Positions 16,745-27,878 of a DNA stretch of 64,000 bases are shown piece after piece (position 1 is the first letter of the stretch; each line of letters starts with the position of its first letter). A model generated the notes under the pieces. It made no database searches, was not told the origin of the DNA, and saw only the letters and a list, made by a program, of their open reading frames with translations. Origin of the DNA: Marinimicrococcus sp033875255 (GTDB lineage: Bacteria > Pseudomonadota > Alphaproteobacteria > Geminicoccales > Geminicoccaceae); the NCBI GenBank assembly GCA_033875255.1, contig JAWZSN010000007.1, positions 62,001 through 126,000 on the forward strand, in the 5' to 3' direction. Position numbers and translations under genes: made by a program.

Positions 16745-16814
16745 GTCCCTCTAGCCCCCTGTCGTGCAGCGGCTTTGCTGCCGCCGCCTCTCCATTTTTT
16801 GATGGAGGGAACCT

Positions 16815-16877
16815 TGGCATACCACGCGCGGCAGCGTCAACGAGGGACCGAACGCGAATTCACGCTCTGGTATACCA
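16815..16877. promoter_or_regulatory. Two GntR-type operator half-palindromes upstream of dctP
   Basis: TGGCATACCA (16815-16824) and the perfect palindrome TGGTATACCA (16868-16877) have centres 53 bp apart, about five helical turns. TGGTATACCA-like sites are typical of GntR/FadR-class regulators such as UxuR. They lie between divergent dctP and glpR; a GntR gene sits at the other end of the TRAP cluster. Confidence 0.48.
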
Positions 16878-17007
16878 TCGCGGCCCGATCTCCCGGGGCG
16901 GCAGCCCGGGGCTGGCGAGTGGCACGCCGCTGGGGCAGGATAAGGCCGCCTTCGGAATCGAACATGACGGCGGCCCGGCTGCCGACGCATCATCGGAAAA
17001 GTGCAGC

Positions 17008-17778
17008 ATGGCCAATGAGAGCGAGCGCCGCGAGCAGATCCTGGACCTGGTCCGGCGGCAGGGTTTCGCCAGCATCGAGGCCCTCGCGCAGAAGTTCCAG
17101 GTGACGCCGCAGACGATCCGCCGCGACATCAACGACCTCTGCCGCAAGGCGCTGCTGCGCCGCTATCATGGCGGGGCCGGCCTGCCCTCCAGCGTCGAGA
17201 ATCTCGCCTACCAGACCCGCCAGGTCCTGCACCTGGCGGAAAAGCGGCGCATCGCCCGGCTGGTGGCGGAGCACATTCCCGACGCCGCCTCGATCTTCAT
17301 CAATATCGGCACCACCACCGAGGAGGTCGCCAAGGCGCTGATGGAGCATCAGGGCCTGCGGATCATCACCAACAACCTGAACGTCGCCGGCATGCTGGCC
17401 GGCAAGGCCGACTTCCAGGTGATCGTCGCCGGCGGAATCGTGCGGGCCCGCGACCGGGGCATCGTCGGCGAGGCGGCGATCGACCTGATCCGCCAGTTCA
17501 AGGTGGATTTCGGCATTATCGGAATCAGCGGCATCGATCTCGACGGCACGCTGCTCGACTTCGACTATCAGGAGGTCCGCGTCGCCCAGGCGATCATCGC
17601 CAACTCGCGCAAGGTGTTTCTTGCCGCCGACCACAGCAAGTTCGGCCGCAGCGCGATGGTGCGCCTGGGCCATGTCGACCAGATCGACGCGCTGTTCACC
17701 GACGCCGCCCCGCCCGCACCCCTGCGCGATGCGCTGCGCGCGGCCGAGCGCGAGCTGTTCGTCGCGGCCGCGGAGTAG
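17008..17778 (+). CDS. glpR: DeoR-family glycerol-3-phosphate regulon repressor GlpR
   Basis: 256-residue DeoR repressor. The N-terminal HTH shows VTPQTIRRDINDL with the family RYHGGA motif, and the C-terminal sugar-phosphate sensor has NIGTTTEEVAKAL, ITNNLNVA and VFLAADHSKF. It should bind DNA until glycerol-3-phosphate releases it. Lying upstream of glpD and in the same direction as the glycerol transporter makes GlpR the best reading. A TTTCGC-TT-GCGAAA palindrome lies in the gap before glpD. The start ATG 17008 follows AAGTGCAGC, a weak site. Confidence 0.88.
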   Translation: MANESERREQILDLVRRQGFASIEALAQKFQVTPQTIRRDINDLCRKALLRRYHGGAGLPSSVENLAYQTRQVLHLAEKRRIARLVAEHIPDAASIFINIGTTTEEVAKALMEHQGLRIITNNLNVAGMLAGKADFQVIVAGGIVRARDRGIVGEAAIDLIRQFKVDFGIIGISGIDLDGTLLDFDYQEVRVAQAIIANSRKVFLAADHSKFGRSAMVRLGHVDQIDALFTDAAPPAPLRDALRAAERELFVAAAE

Positions 17779-17809
17779 GCCACGAGTTTTCACCTTTCCC
17801 GCCTTTGGC

Positions 17810-17823
17810 TTTCGCTTGCGAAA
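17810..17823. promoter_or_regulatory. Putative GlpR operator upstream of glpD
   Basis: TTTCGC-TT-GCGAAA is a perfect palindrome containing TTCG-N4-CGAA, the spacing of the E. coli GlpR site. It lies 59 bases before glpD, and TTGCGA within it could serve as a -35. Confidence 0.5.
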
Positions 17824-17882
17824 ACGGCCGCGAGGGATAAAGTGATCGTCCACGACACCGGGGCGTCGCAAACAGCGGGAGA

Positions 17883-19418
17883 ATGGGTGGTTTGGCTGGA
17901 GAGCCTGTCGATCTTCTGGTCGTGGGGGGCGGCATCAATGGCGCCGGCATTGCCCGCGACGCCGCCGGCCGCGGCCTCAAAGTCTGCCTCGTCGAGAAGG
18001 ACGATCTCGCGAGCCACACGTCGAGCTGGTCCTCCAAGCTCATCCATGGCGGCCTGCGCTATCTCGAATATTACGAGTTCCGGCTGGTCCGCGAGGCGCT
18101 GATCGAGCGCGAGGTGCTGCTGCGCGCCGCCCCGCACATCATCAGCCCCCTCACCTTCGTGCTGCCGCACGGACCCGGCATGCGCCCGGCCTGGATGCTG
18201 CGGCTCGGCCTTTTCCTCTACGATCATCTGGGCGGCCGCGAGCTGCTGCCGGGCTCCACCCGCATCGACCTCTCGAGCACGCCCGAGGGCACGCCGCTCA
18301 AGAGCCAGTACAAGACGGGCTTCACCTACAGCGACGGCTGGGTCGACGACAGCCGGCTGGTGGCGCTCAACGCCCGCGACGCTGCCGACCGCGGCGCCGA
18401 GATCCTGACCCGCACCTGCTGCACGGCGGCGCGCCGCGAGAACGGCCAGTGGGTGGCGACCCTCGAGACCAAGGAGGGCCACCGTCGCGAGATCCGCGCC
18501 CGCGGCCTCGTCAACGCCGCCGGCCCGTGGGTGCAGATCTTCCTCGACGACAACATCAAGAAGAGCGCCAGGCACCGGGTACGGCTGGTCAAGGGCAGCC
18601 ACATCGTGGTGCCGCGGCTCTTCGAGCACGACCGCCCCTACATTCTCCAGAACGACGACAAGCGCATCGTCTTCGCCATCCCCTACTATGAGCGCTTCAC
18701 CCTGATCGGCACCACCGACGTGCCCTTCGAGGGCGATCCGGGCGAGGTGCGGATCAGCCGGGACGAGATCGACTATCTGTGCGGCGCGGTGAACCGCTAT
18801 TTCGAGAGGCAGACCACGCCCGAGGACATCGTCTGGAGCTTCGCCGGCGTGCGCCCGCTCTATGACGATGCCAGCGGCAATCCCTCGGCGGTCACCCGCG
18901 ACTATGTCTTCGACCTCGACACCGAAGGGGGCGGGGCGCCGCTGCTCTCGATCTTCGGCGGCAAGATCACGACCTACCGCAAGCTCGCCGAGCATGCGCT
19001 CGAGCGGCTGACGCCGGTGCTGAAGATCGGCAAGGGGCCCTGGACCGCCAAGGCCTCGCTGCCCGGCGGCGACATTGCCGACGCCGATTTCGGGTGCTTC
19101 CTCGAGCAGACCAGGCGGGCCCGGCCGTGGGTGCCGGCAGAGCTCATCACCCGCCTCGCCCACGCCTATGGCACCCGCATCGACCGGGTCCTCGGCGAGG
19201 CCACCGACATGGCCTCGCTGGGCGAGCCGGTGGCGCCGGGCCTCTACGCGGCGGAGCTCGACTATCTGGTGCGCGAGGAATGGGCGCGCACCGCCGAGGA
19301 CGTTCTTTGGCGGCGCAGCAAGCTCGGCCTGTTCCTCGACGCGCCGTCACAGGCTAGGGTGCACGAGTGGTTCGCCGTCAGGGCGCCGGACACCACAAGG
19401 GCGGCAGAAAAGACATGA
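17883..19418 (+). CDS. glpD: FAD-dependent glycerol-3-phosphate dehydrogenase
   Basis: Membrane-associated respiratory enzyme that oxidises glycerol-3-phosphate to dihydroxyacetone phosphate and feeds electrons to quinone. 511 residues, typical length. The FAD dinucleotide motif VVGGGINGAGIARDAAGRG is at the N-terminus, followed by SWSSKLIHGGLRYLE, NAAGPWV, and GTTDVPFEGD; the GGKITTYRKLAEHA motif introduces the C-terminal domain. It is the first structural gene of the glycerol operon, and its stop overlaps the glpS start. Confidence 0.96.
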   Translation: MGGLAGEPVDLLVVGGGINGAGIARDAAGRGLKVCLVEKDDLASHTSSWSSKLIHGGLRYLEYYEFRLVREALIEREVLLRAAPHIISPLTFVLPHGPGMRPAWMLRLGLFLYDHLGGRELLPGSTRIDLSSTPEGTPLKSQYKTGFTYSDGWVDDSRLVALNARDAADRGAEILTRTCCTAARRENGQWVATLETKEGHRREIRARGLVNAAGPWVQIFLDDNIKKSARHRVRLVKGSHIVVPRLFEHDRPYILQNDDKRIVFAIPYYERFTLIGTTDVPFEGDPGEVRISRDEIDYLCGAVNRYFERQTTPEDIVWSFAGVRPLYDDASGNPSAVTRDYVFDLDTEGGGAPLLSIFGGKITTYRKLAEHALERLTPVLKIGKGPWTAKASLPGGDIADADFGCFLEQTRRARPWVPAELITRLAHAYGTRIDRVLGEATDMASLGEPVAPGLYAAELDYLVREEWARTAEDVLWRRSKLGLFLDAPSQARVHEWFAVRAPDTTRAAEKT

Positions 19419-20497
19419 CGCTAAGGCTCGAGCAGCTGGCCAGGCGGGTGGGCAAGGAAACCCATCTCTACCGCATGGATCTCACGCTCGAGCCCGGCCT
19501 CAACGTGCTGCTGGGGCCCACACTCGCCGGCAAGACCTCCTTGATGCGGCTGATGGCCGGCCTCGACCGGCCGAGCGAGGGCCGCGTCCTGGTGGACGGG
19601 AGGGACGTCACCGGCCGCTCCGTGCGCGAGCGCAGCGTCGCCATGGTCTACCAGCAGTTCATCAACTACCCCTCCCTCACCGTCTACGACAACATCGCCT
19701 CGCCGCTGCGCCTGGCCCGCCTGCCGCGCCCCGAGATCGACCGCAAGGTGCGCGAGGTGGCCGGCCTCCTGCATATCGAGCACCTGCTCGAGCGCCTGCC
19801 GGCCGAGCTTTCGGGCGGGCAGCAACAGCGCACCGCCATCGGCCGGGCGCTGGTGAAGGAAGCGGACCTGCTGCTGCTCGACGAGCCGCTGGTCAATCTC
19901 GACTACAAGCTGCGCGAGGAGCTCAGGGCCGAGTTGCAGGCGATCTTCGCCCAGCGCCGGGCCGTCGTCGTCTACGCCACCACCGAGCCTCTCGAGGCGC
20001 TGGTCCTGGGCGGGCGGACGGTGGTCATGGGCGAGGGCCGCATCCTCCAGACCGGCCCGACCCTCCAGGTCTACCACCATCCGGCCTCGACCGACGTGGC
20101 GCGGATCTTCTCCGACCCGCCCATGAACATGCTCGATGGCATGATCGCGGACGGGCGCGTATCGCTGGGCGAGGGGATCGTCTTCCCACCCTCTGCGCAT
20201 CTGGCGGCCCTGCCCGCCGGCCGGTACCGCTTCGGCGTGCGCGCCAACCATCTGGGGATCGCCCGGCGCCGCCCGGGCGACGTCGAGTTCCCGGCCGAGG
20301 TGGCGCTGGCAGAGGTCAGCGGCTCGGAGACCTTCGTCCACCTCCTCCATGACGGCGTCGACCTCGTGGTCCAAGAAGAGGGCATCCACAGCCTCAGGCT
20401 GGGCGCCACCATGAGCGTGTTCCTGGCGCCCCAGCAGCTTTACGTCTTCGATGCCGCCGGCGCGCTCGCCGCGGCACCGGCGCGGCGGGAGGGCTGA
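19415..20497 (+). CDS. glpS: Glycerol ABC transporter ATPase GlpS
   Basis: 360-residue ABC ATPase of the CUT1/UgpC-like class with a C-terminal TOBE-like regulatory domain. Walker A GPTLAGKTS (34-42), canonical signature LSGGQ (132-136), Walker B LLLLDEP (D156, E157). The H-loop His is missing: VYATTEP has Thr190 where His is normal. Its partner GlpT has the opposite defects. The ATG overlaps the glpD stop (ATGA). Gene order matches the rhizobial glycerol operon glpDSTPQUV, which supports glycerol import. Confidence 0.95.
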   Translation: MTLRLEQLARRVGKETHLYRMDLTLEPGLNVLLGPTLAGKTSLMRLMAGLDRPSEGRVLVDGRDVTGRSVRERSVAMVYQQFINYPSLTVYDNIASPLRLARLPRPEIDRKVREVAGLLHIEHLLERLPAELSGGQQQRTAIGRALVKEADLLLLDEPLVNLDYKLREELRAELQAIFAQRRAVVVYATTEPLEALVLGGRTVVMGEGRILQTGPTLQVYHHPASTDVARIFSDPPMNMLDGMIADGRVSLGEGIVFPPSAHLAALPAGRYRFGVRANHLGIARRRPGDVEFPAEVALAEVSGSETFVHLLHDGVDLVVQEEGIHSLRLGATMSVFLAPQQLYVFDAAGALAAAPARREG

Positions 20498-20500
20498 GCC

Positions 20501-21586
<1,086 letters not shown>

Positions 21587-21600
21587 GGCGGAGGGAGGCG

Positions 21601-22475
21601 ATGGACAAGACGGAAAACAACAAGGCCTGGCTCCTGGTTCTTCCGGTCTTCGTGATCGTGGCCTTCAGCGCCATCATCCCGCTGATCACCGTGGTCAACT
21701 ACGCCTTCCAGGATATTCTGGGCCCCCAGGACCGCTACTGGGTCGGCACCGAATGGTTTCGGGAGGTGCTCACCGACGACGCGCTGCAGGAGGCGCTGCT
21801 GCGCCAGCTCGTCTTCAGCACGGCGGTTCTGCTGGTGGAGATCCCGCTGGGCATCGTCCTGGCGCTGGGCATGCCCTCGCGGGGTGCCGGCGCCTCGGCG
21901 GCCCTGGTGCTCATGGCCCTGCCGCTGCTGATCCCGTGGAACGTGGTGGGCACCATCTGGCAGATCTTCGCCCGCGGCGACATCGGCCTTGCCGGCTGGT
22001 TCATCAACGGCCCGCTGGGCCTCGACTACAACTACACGGCCGATCCGTTCGACGCCTGGGTCACGATCCTCGTGATGGACGTCTGGCACTGGACGCCGCT
22101 CGTGGCCCTGCTGTGCTACGCGGGCCTGCGCGCCATTCCCGACGCCTACTACCAGGCGGCCTCCATCGACGGCGCCTCGCGCTGGTCGGTGTTCCGCCAC
22201 ATCGAGCTTCCCAAGATGCGCGGCGTGCTGCTGATCGCGGTGCTGCTGCGCTTCATGGACAGCTTCACCATCTATACCGAGCCCTTCGTGGTCACCGGCG
22301 GCGGACCCGGCAACGCCACCACCTTCCTCTCCATCCACCTCGCCAAGATCGCGGTGGGCCAGTTCGACCTGGGTCCCGCCGCAGCGATCTCCATCGTCTA
22401 CTTCCTGATCATTCTCACGCTGAGCTTCGTGTTCTACAACGTGATGATCCGGGTCGGCACGGGGAGCAGCAAGCG

Positions 22476-22479
<4 letters not shown>
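21601..22479 (+). CDS. glpP: Glycerol ABC transporter permease GlpP
   Basis: 292-residue inner-membrane permease with six hydrophobic segments. The cytoplasmic EAA loop that docks the ATPase is visible as YYQAASIDGASRWSVFRHIE. I chose ATG 21601, with GGAGGGAGG just upstream; upstream in-frame starts fall inside glpT. It overlaps the next permease by 4 bases. Confidence 0.95.
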
Positions 22480-23273
<794 letters not shown>

Positions 23274-23280
23274 GGACGAG

Positions 23281-23589
23281 ATGGAAGCCGACATCCTCCA
23301 GCGCGCCGCCCGTCTCGTCCATTCGATGTACTGGACAGGCCCCACCGCCATCTTCTTCGCCGCCATCGCCCTCATGCTGGCCGGCATGACCGCGCTGCAG
23401 CTCGTCTGGCCGACGGTCGAGCGCAAGGGCTTCCTGCCGATGGCCACGACCCGCGGCGACCGGCTGTTCATCGGGCTCCTGGGCAGTGCCTGGATCCACG
23501 TTCTCTGGCTGGCGACGATGACGCTCCCGCTCTGGTGGGCGTCGCTCGTCGCCATCCTCTGGTTCGCGATCGTGATGCGCTTCGGCTGA
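23281..23589 (+). CDS. glpU: Small membrane protein GlpU (DUF2160)
   Basis: 102 residues with three predicted helices (about 20-42, 60-78, 80-100). Position and size match GlpU, the DUF2160 protein located between the permeases and the binding protein in rhizobial glycerol operons; its role in transport is not defined. It starts 7 bases after glpQ. A 9-bp hairpin follows before glpV. Confidence 0.86.
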   Translation: MEADILQRAARLVHSMYWTGPTAIFFAAIALMLAGMTALQLVWPTVERKGFLPMATTRGDRLFIGLLGSAWIHVLWLATMTLPLWWASLVAILWFAIVMRFG

Positions 23590-23604
23590 GGCGCCGCGGT
23601 CGGC

Positions 23605-23635
23605 ACCGGGCGCGCGCGGCCTTCCAGCGCCCGGT
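23605..23635 (+). terminator. Intercistronic hairpin before glpV
   Basis: A 9-bp stem ACCGGGCGC/GCGCCCGGT with a 13-base loop lies in the 94-base gap between glpU and glpV. There is no T-run. It may protect the downstream or upstream mRNA and let the binding protein be made at a different level. Confidence 0.45.
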
Positions 23636-23683
23636 CCCAGCGTCCCCGCAACGACGGAAGGCGTTCAAGGGAGGTTAGCGACA

Positions 23684-25447
23684 ATGACGAGATGGCACCT
23701 CGGCAGACGCCGCTTTCTCATGGGAACCGCCGCCGCCGGCGCGGGTCTCGCCATGCCCGGCATCATCCGCGCCCAGGACGCGGGTGCCGCGGTCCAGAAA
23801 TGGGCCGAGGAGTTCCAGCCCACCACCCTCTCGCGCGAGCAGCAGCTGGCCGAGCTCGAGTGGTTCGCCAAGGCCGCCGAGCCGTTCCGCGGCCAGACCA
23901 TCAACGTGGTGTCCGAGACCATCACCACCCACGAGTACGAGGCCCAGACCCTCGCCCGTGCGTTCAGCGAGATCACCGGGATCAGGCTCAACCACGACCT
24001 GATCCAGGAAGGCGACGTGATCGAGAAGCTGCAGACCCAGATGCAGTCCGATCAGAACATCTACGACGCCTACGTCAACGACAGCGACCTGATCGGCACC
24101 CACTTCCGCTATCAGAAGGTGGTGCCGCTGTCCGACTGGATGACCGGCGAGGGCAAGAAGTTCACCCTCGAGACCCTCGATGTCGACGACTTCATGGGCA
24201 AGTCGTTCACCACCGGCCCCGACGGCAAGCTCTACCAGCTTCCCGACCAGCAGTTCGCCAATCTCTACTGGTTCCGCTACGACTGGTTCACCGACCCAAA
24301 GCTCAAGGAGCAGTTCCAGAAGATCTACGGCTACGAGCTTGGTGTGCCGGTCAACTGGTCGGCCTACGAGGACATCGCCGAGTTCTTCAGCGAGCACGTC
24401 AAGGAGATCGACGGCGTCCAGGTCTACGGCCACATGGACTACGGCAAGAAGGACCCGTCGCTGGGCTGGCGCTTCACCGACGCCTGGCTCAGCATGGCCG
24501 GCGAGGGCGACAAGGGCATCCCCAACGGCCTGCCGGTGGACGAGTGGGGCATCCGCATGGAGGGCTGCCGGCCGGTGGGCTCCTCGGTGAGCCGCGGCGG
24601 CGGCACCAACAGCCCGGCTGCCGTCTACGCGCTGCAGAAATATATCGACTGGCTCAAGAAGTACGCGCCGCCGCAGGCCGCGGGCATGACCTTCTCCGAG
24701 GCCGGCCCGGTGCCGGGCCAGGGCAACATCGCCCAGCAGATCTTCTGGTACACCGCGTTCACCGCCGATCTCGCCAAGCCCGGCCTGCCGGTGGTGAACG
24801 AGGACGGCACGCCCAAGTGGCGCATGGCCCCCTCCCCGCATGGCGCCTACTGGGAGGAAGGCATGAAGCTCGGCTACCAGGACGCCGGCTCGTGGACCCT
24901 GATGAAGTCGACGCCGCTGGAGCGCCGCCAGGCGGCCTGGCTCTACGCCCAGTTCTGCGTGTGCAAGGCGGTCTCGCTCAAGAAGACCCATGTGGGCCTG
25001 ACGCCGATCCGCGACAGCGACATCCGCCACGAGAGCTTCACCAAGCGCGCGCCGGAGCTCGGCGGTCTCGTGGAGTTCTACCGCAGCCCGGCGCGCGTCG
25101 CCTGGACGCCCACCGGCAACAACGTGCCGGACTATCCCAAGCTCGCCCAGCTCTGGTGGGCCAACGTCGCCGAGGCGGTCACCGGCGAGAAGACCGCGCA
25201 GCAGGCGATGGACAATCTGGCGAGCCAGCAGGACCGCATCCTGCAGCGCCTCGAGCGCGCCGGAATCGGCGGCGAGTGTGCGCCCAAGCTCAACGAGGAG
25301 GAGGACCCGCAGGTCTGGTTCGACCGCGACGGCGCGCCCAAGCCCAAGCTCGCCAACGAGAAGCCGCAAGGCGCCACGGTTGACTATGACCGGCTGCTGG
25401 CGGCGTGGAAGGAGAACAAGGTGATGCCCGACGACGTGAAGGGCTGA
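23684..25447 (+). CDS. glpV: Glycerol ABC transporter solute-binding protein GlpV
   Basis: 587-residue periplasmic receptor, large for the class but usual for GlpV. The N-terminus carries a twin-arginine signal (GRRRFLMGTAAAGAGLAM), so it is probably exported folded by Tat. The mature protein has the two-lobe pattern of extracellular binding protein family 1. RBS AAGGGAGG (23667-23674) is the strongest in the operon, in keeping with high expression. It is the last gene; a bidirectional hairpin follows. Confidence 0.95.
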   Translation: MTRWHLGRRRFLMGTAAAGAGLAMPGIIRAQDAGAAVQKWAEEFQPTTLSREQQLAELEWFAKAAEPFRGQTINVVSETITTHEYEAQTLARAFSEITGIRLNHDLIQEGDVIEKLQTQMQSDQNIYDAYVNDSDLIGTHFRYQKVVPLSDWMTGEGKKFTLETLDVDDFMGKSFTTGPDGKLYQLPDQQFANLYWFRYDWFTDPKLKEQFQKIYGYELGVPVNWSAYEDIAEFFSEHVKEIDGVQVYGHMDYGKKDPSLGWRFTDAWLSMAGEGDKGIPNGLPVDEWGIRMEGCRPVGSSVSRGGGTNSPAAVYALQKYIDWLKKYAPPQAAGMTFSEAGPVPGQGNIAQQIFWYTAFTADLAKPGLPVVNEDGTPKWRMAPSPHGAYWEEGMKLGYQDAGSWTLMKSTPLERRQAAWLYAQFCVCKAVSLKKTHVGLTPIRDSDIRHESFTKRAPELGGLVEFYRSPARVAWTPTGNNVPDYPKLAQLWWANVAEAVTGEKTAQQAMDNLASQQDRILQRLERAGIGGECAPKLNEEEDPQVWFDRDGAPKPKLANEKPQGATVDYDRLLAAWKENKVMPDDVKG

Positions 25448-25469
25448 TCCTTCATCCTGCCGGAGGTGC

Positions 25470-25496
25470 GAACGGGGACCCTTGCGGTCCCCGTTC
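25470..25496. terminator. Bidirectional hairpin between glpV and second TRAP operon
   Basis: An 11-bp perfect stem GAACGGGGACC/GGTCCCCGTTC with loop CTTGC lies between the convergent ends of glpV and dctP. A short pyrimidine tract (CCCTTT) follows on the plus strand. Confidence 0.65.
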
Positions 25497-25522
25497 CCTT
25501 TCGCCCGGCCTCTGCCGAAGCG

Positions 25523-26536
25523 TCAGCCGCCCTGCTGGGCGTCGGCCGTGGCGGCCAGCAGCTTCTCGACCCATTCCTTGCCGACCCGCTCCTCGAGCCA
25601 GGCGCGCACCGCCGGCTGCGCCTTCTCGCGGAAGGCGGCGATCTGGGCGGGGCTCAGCACCGTCACCTCCATGCCCTGCTCGCCCAGGATGGTGCTGGCG
25701 TTCATGTCCTGCGCGGTGGTCATGCCGCGATGGATCCATTTGGCGATCTCCGCCGCCTCGGCCACCACCTGCTGCTCCTCCGGATCAAGCTGCTGCCAGA
25801 AGGCATCGCTCATCAGGTAGGCGTGCAGGCTGTAGACGTGGCCGTCGAGCGAGACGTGCTTCTGGCTCTGATAAAGGCTCGCCGCCAGGATGTTGGTGAC
25901 GCCGTTCTCCTGGCCGTCGGCGGTGCCCTGCGCCAGGGCTGCCGGCAGCTCGGCCCAGTCGATGGCGGTGGCGCTGGCGCCCAGGCTCTCCACGAGCTTG
26001 ATGAAGACCGGGCTCGGCTGCACGCGGATCTTGAGCCCCTCGAGATCGGCCGGACTGGTGATCGGCTTCTTGGAGTTGGTGAAATGGCGGATGCCGTTGT
26101 CGGCGAAGCCCAGGACGCGGACGCCGGTCTCGTCCAGCATCGCCTGGCCGAACTCCTGGCCGAAGGGCCCGTCCAGCACCTTCCAGGCGACCGCCTGGCT
26201 GGGGAAGAGATAGGGCATGGCGAAGAGGTCGATGCCCGGATAGATGCTCGAGATGCCGCCGTCGTGGACCACGCCTAGCTCGATGGAGCCCAGCCGCAGG
26301 CCCTCCATGACGCTCGTGGCGTTGCCGAGCTGGCCGGCCGGGTAGATCTCGACCGTGACCTCGCCGCCGGTCTGCCCCTCGACATGCGCCTTGAAGGCCA
26401 TCGCCGCGGCGTGCTTGGGCTGGTCGAGCCGGCCGGGCTGGAAGTGGGTGTACTTGATGAGCTTCTCGGCGAACGCTCCCGGAGCCGCCAGCAGCACGAT
26501 CGCGGCCGCTGTGCCGGCCATGATCTTTTTGAGCAT
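25523..26536 (-). CDS. dctP: TRAP transporter periplasmic solute-binding protein (DctP)
   Basis: 337-residue periplasmic receptor with signal peptide KKIMAGTAAAIVLLAAPGAFA. The family Arg lies in GLKIRVQPS, and ELPAALAQGTADGQENGVTN is the family's ligand-contact motif. Unlike the first TRAP cluster, here dctP is followed (leftward) by nothing: the gene order on the minus strand is dctQ, dctM, dctP. The substrate is a carboxylate by family; the identity is unknown. Confidence 0.95.
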   Translation of the reverse strand: MLKKIMAGTAAAIVLLAAPGAFAEKLIKYTHFQPGRLDQPKHAAAMAFKAHVEGQTGGEVTVEIYPAGQLGNATSVMEGLRLGSIELGVVHDGGISSIYPGIDLFAMPYLFPSQAVAWKVLDGPFGQEFGQAMLDETGVRVLGFADNGIRHFTNSKKPITSPADLEGLKIRVQPSPVFIKLVESLGASATAIDWAELPAALAQGTADGQENGVTNILAASLYQSQKHVSLDGHVYSLHAYLMSDAFWQQLDPEEQQVVAEAAEIAKWIHRGMTTAQDMNASTILGEQGMEVTVLSPAQIAAFREKAQPAVRAWLEERVGKEWVEKLLAATADAQQGG

Positions 26537-26578
26537 TGTCGACCTCCCTTTAGTGGCGTGTTACGGCCCGCCGCTCTC

Positions 26579-27871
26579 CTAGCGGCTGTAGCCGAGCAGC
26601 CCGGGCAGCCAGAGGCTCAGGCCCGGGAACAGCACGATCAGCAAGAACACCACCATCTCCGCCATCAGCATCGGCATGATGGCGCGGATCAGGGCGCCCA
26701 TCGGCACCCGCGAGACCACGGTGGTGACGAACAGGACGGCGCCCACCGGCGGGGTGATCATGCCGATGGTGAGGTTGAGCACCACGACCATGGCGAAGTG
26801 CAGCGGATGGATGCCCGCCATCTGGGCGAGCGGCGCCAGGATCGGCACGAGGATGATGACCGCCGGCAGGGTGTCGAGGAACAGCCCGCAGAACAGCAGG
26901 AAGAGCGAGAGGGCGAGCAGCAGCCCGAGCTGCGAGAGGCCCAGCTCGACGATGAACCCGGTCACCGACTGCGGCACCTGCAGGATCGTCAGCATGTAGG
27001 CGAAGACCGAGGCCATCGAGACGATCAGCAGCACCGCCGAGGTCATGAGCGCGGTGCCCACGAGAATGCGCGGCAGGTCGGCGAGCCTCAGGCTGCGGAA
27101 CACCGCCATGCCGAGAAAGAGCGCATAGGCGGCGGCCACCGCCGAGGCCTCGGTGGGCGTGAAGATGCCGCCGTGGATGCCGCCCAGGATGATCACCGGC
27201 AGCAGCAGCGCCGGGATCGCCTGCCACGACTGGCGCAGGAACTCGCCAAAAGGCGGCCGCTCGATCCCGAAGCGGTAGTCGCGGCGGCGGCTGACGAGGA
27301 AGTTCACGACGAAGAGCGCCAGGCCCAGCAGCAGCCCCGGCACGATGCCGGCGAGAAAGATGCCGGCCACGCTCACGCTGTTGTCGGTGAGCGCGTAGAT
27401 GATCATGATGATCGACGGCGGGATGATCGGGGCTATCACCGCCCCCGAGGCGGTCAGCGCCGCAGCATATTCCGGGTGGTAGCCGGCCTGCCGCATCATG
27501 CGGATGGTGACCGAGCCCGGCCCCGCCGCATCGGCCAGCGCCGAGCCGCTGATACCAGCGAAGAAGATCGACATCAAGACATTGGCGTAGCCCAGGCCGC
27601 CCCGGACATTGCCGATAATCTGGCAGGCAAAGCGCAGCAGCACGTCGGTGATGCGGCCGCCGGTCATCAGCTCGGCCGCCAGGATGAAGAACGGCACCGC
27701 CATCAGCGGAAAGCTGTCGATGCCGCTGAACATGCGCTGCACGGCAAGGAGGGTGGAGAGCTTGCCGTCCACCGCCATGGCCAGGAGACCGGCACCGCCC
27801 ATGGTGAGCGCCACCGGCATGCCCACCAGCAGCGCCACGAGAAAGCCGCCCAGAAGGACCGTCACCGCCAT
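26579..27871 (-). CDS. dctM: TRAP transporter large permease (DctM)
   Basis: 430 residues from ATG 27871, about 12 membrane helices. DctM signatures include AGISGSALADAAGPGSVTI, IIPPSIIMIIYALTDN and GMITPPVGAVLFVT. The longer ORF that begins at 28204 is out of frame with dctQ and only low-complexity before this ATG. It starts 7 bases after the dctQ stop and is followed by dctP 42 bases later. Confidence 0.95.
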   Translation of the reverse strand: MAVTVLLGGFLVALLVGMPVALTMGGAGLLAMAVDGKLSTLLAVQRMFSGIDSFPLMAVPFFILAAELMTGGRITDVLLRFACQIIGNVRGGLGYANVLMSIFFAGISGSALADAAGPGSVTIRMMRQAGYHPEYAAALTASGAVIAPIIPPSIIMIIYALTDNSVSVAGIFLAGIVPGLLLGLALFVVNFLVSRRRDYRFGIERPPFGEFLRQSWQAIPALLLPVIILGGIHGGIFTPTEASAVAAAYALFLGMAVFRSLRLADLPRILVGTALMTSAVLLIVSMASVFAYMLTILQVPQSVTGFIVELGLSQLGLLLALSLFLLFCGLFLDTLPAVIILVPILAPLAQMAGIHPLHFAMVVVLNLTIGMITPPVGAVLFVTTVVSRVPMGALIRAIMPMLMAEMVVFLLIVLFPGLSLWLPGLLGYSR

Positions 27872-27878
27872 GGCGCGC

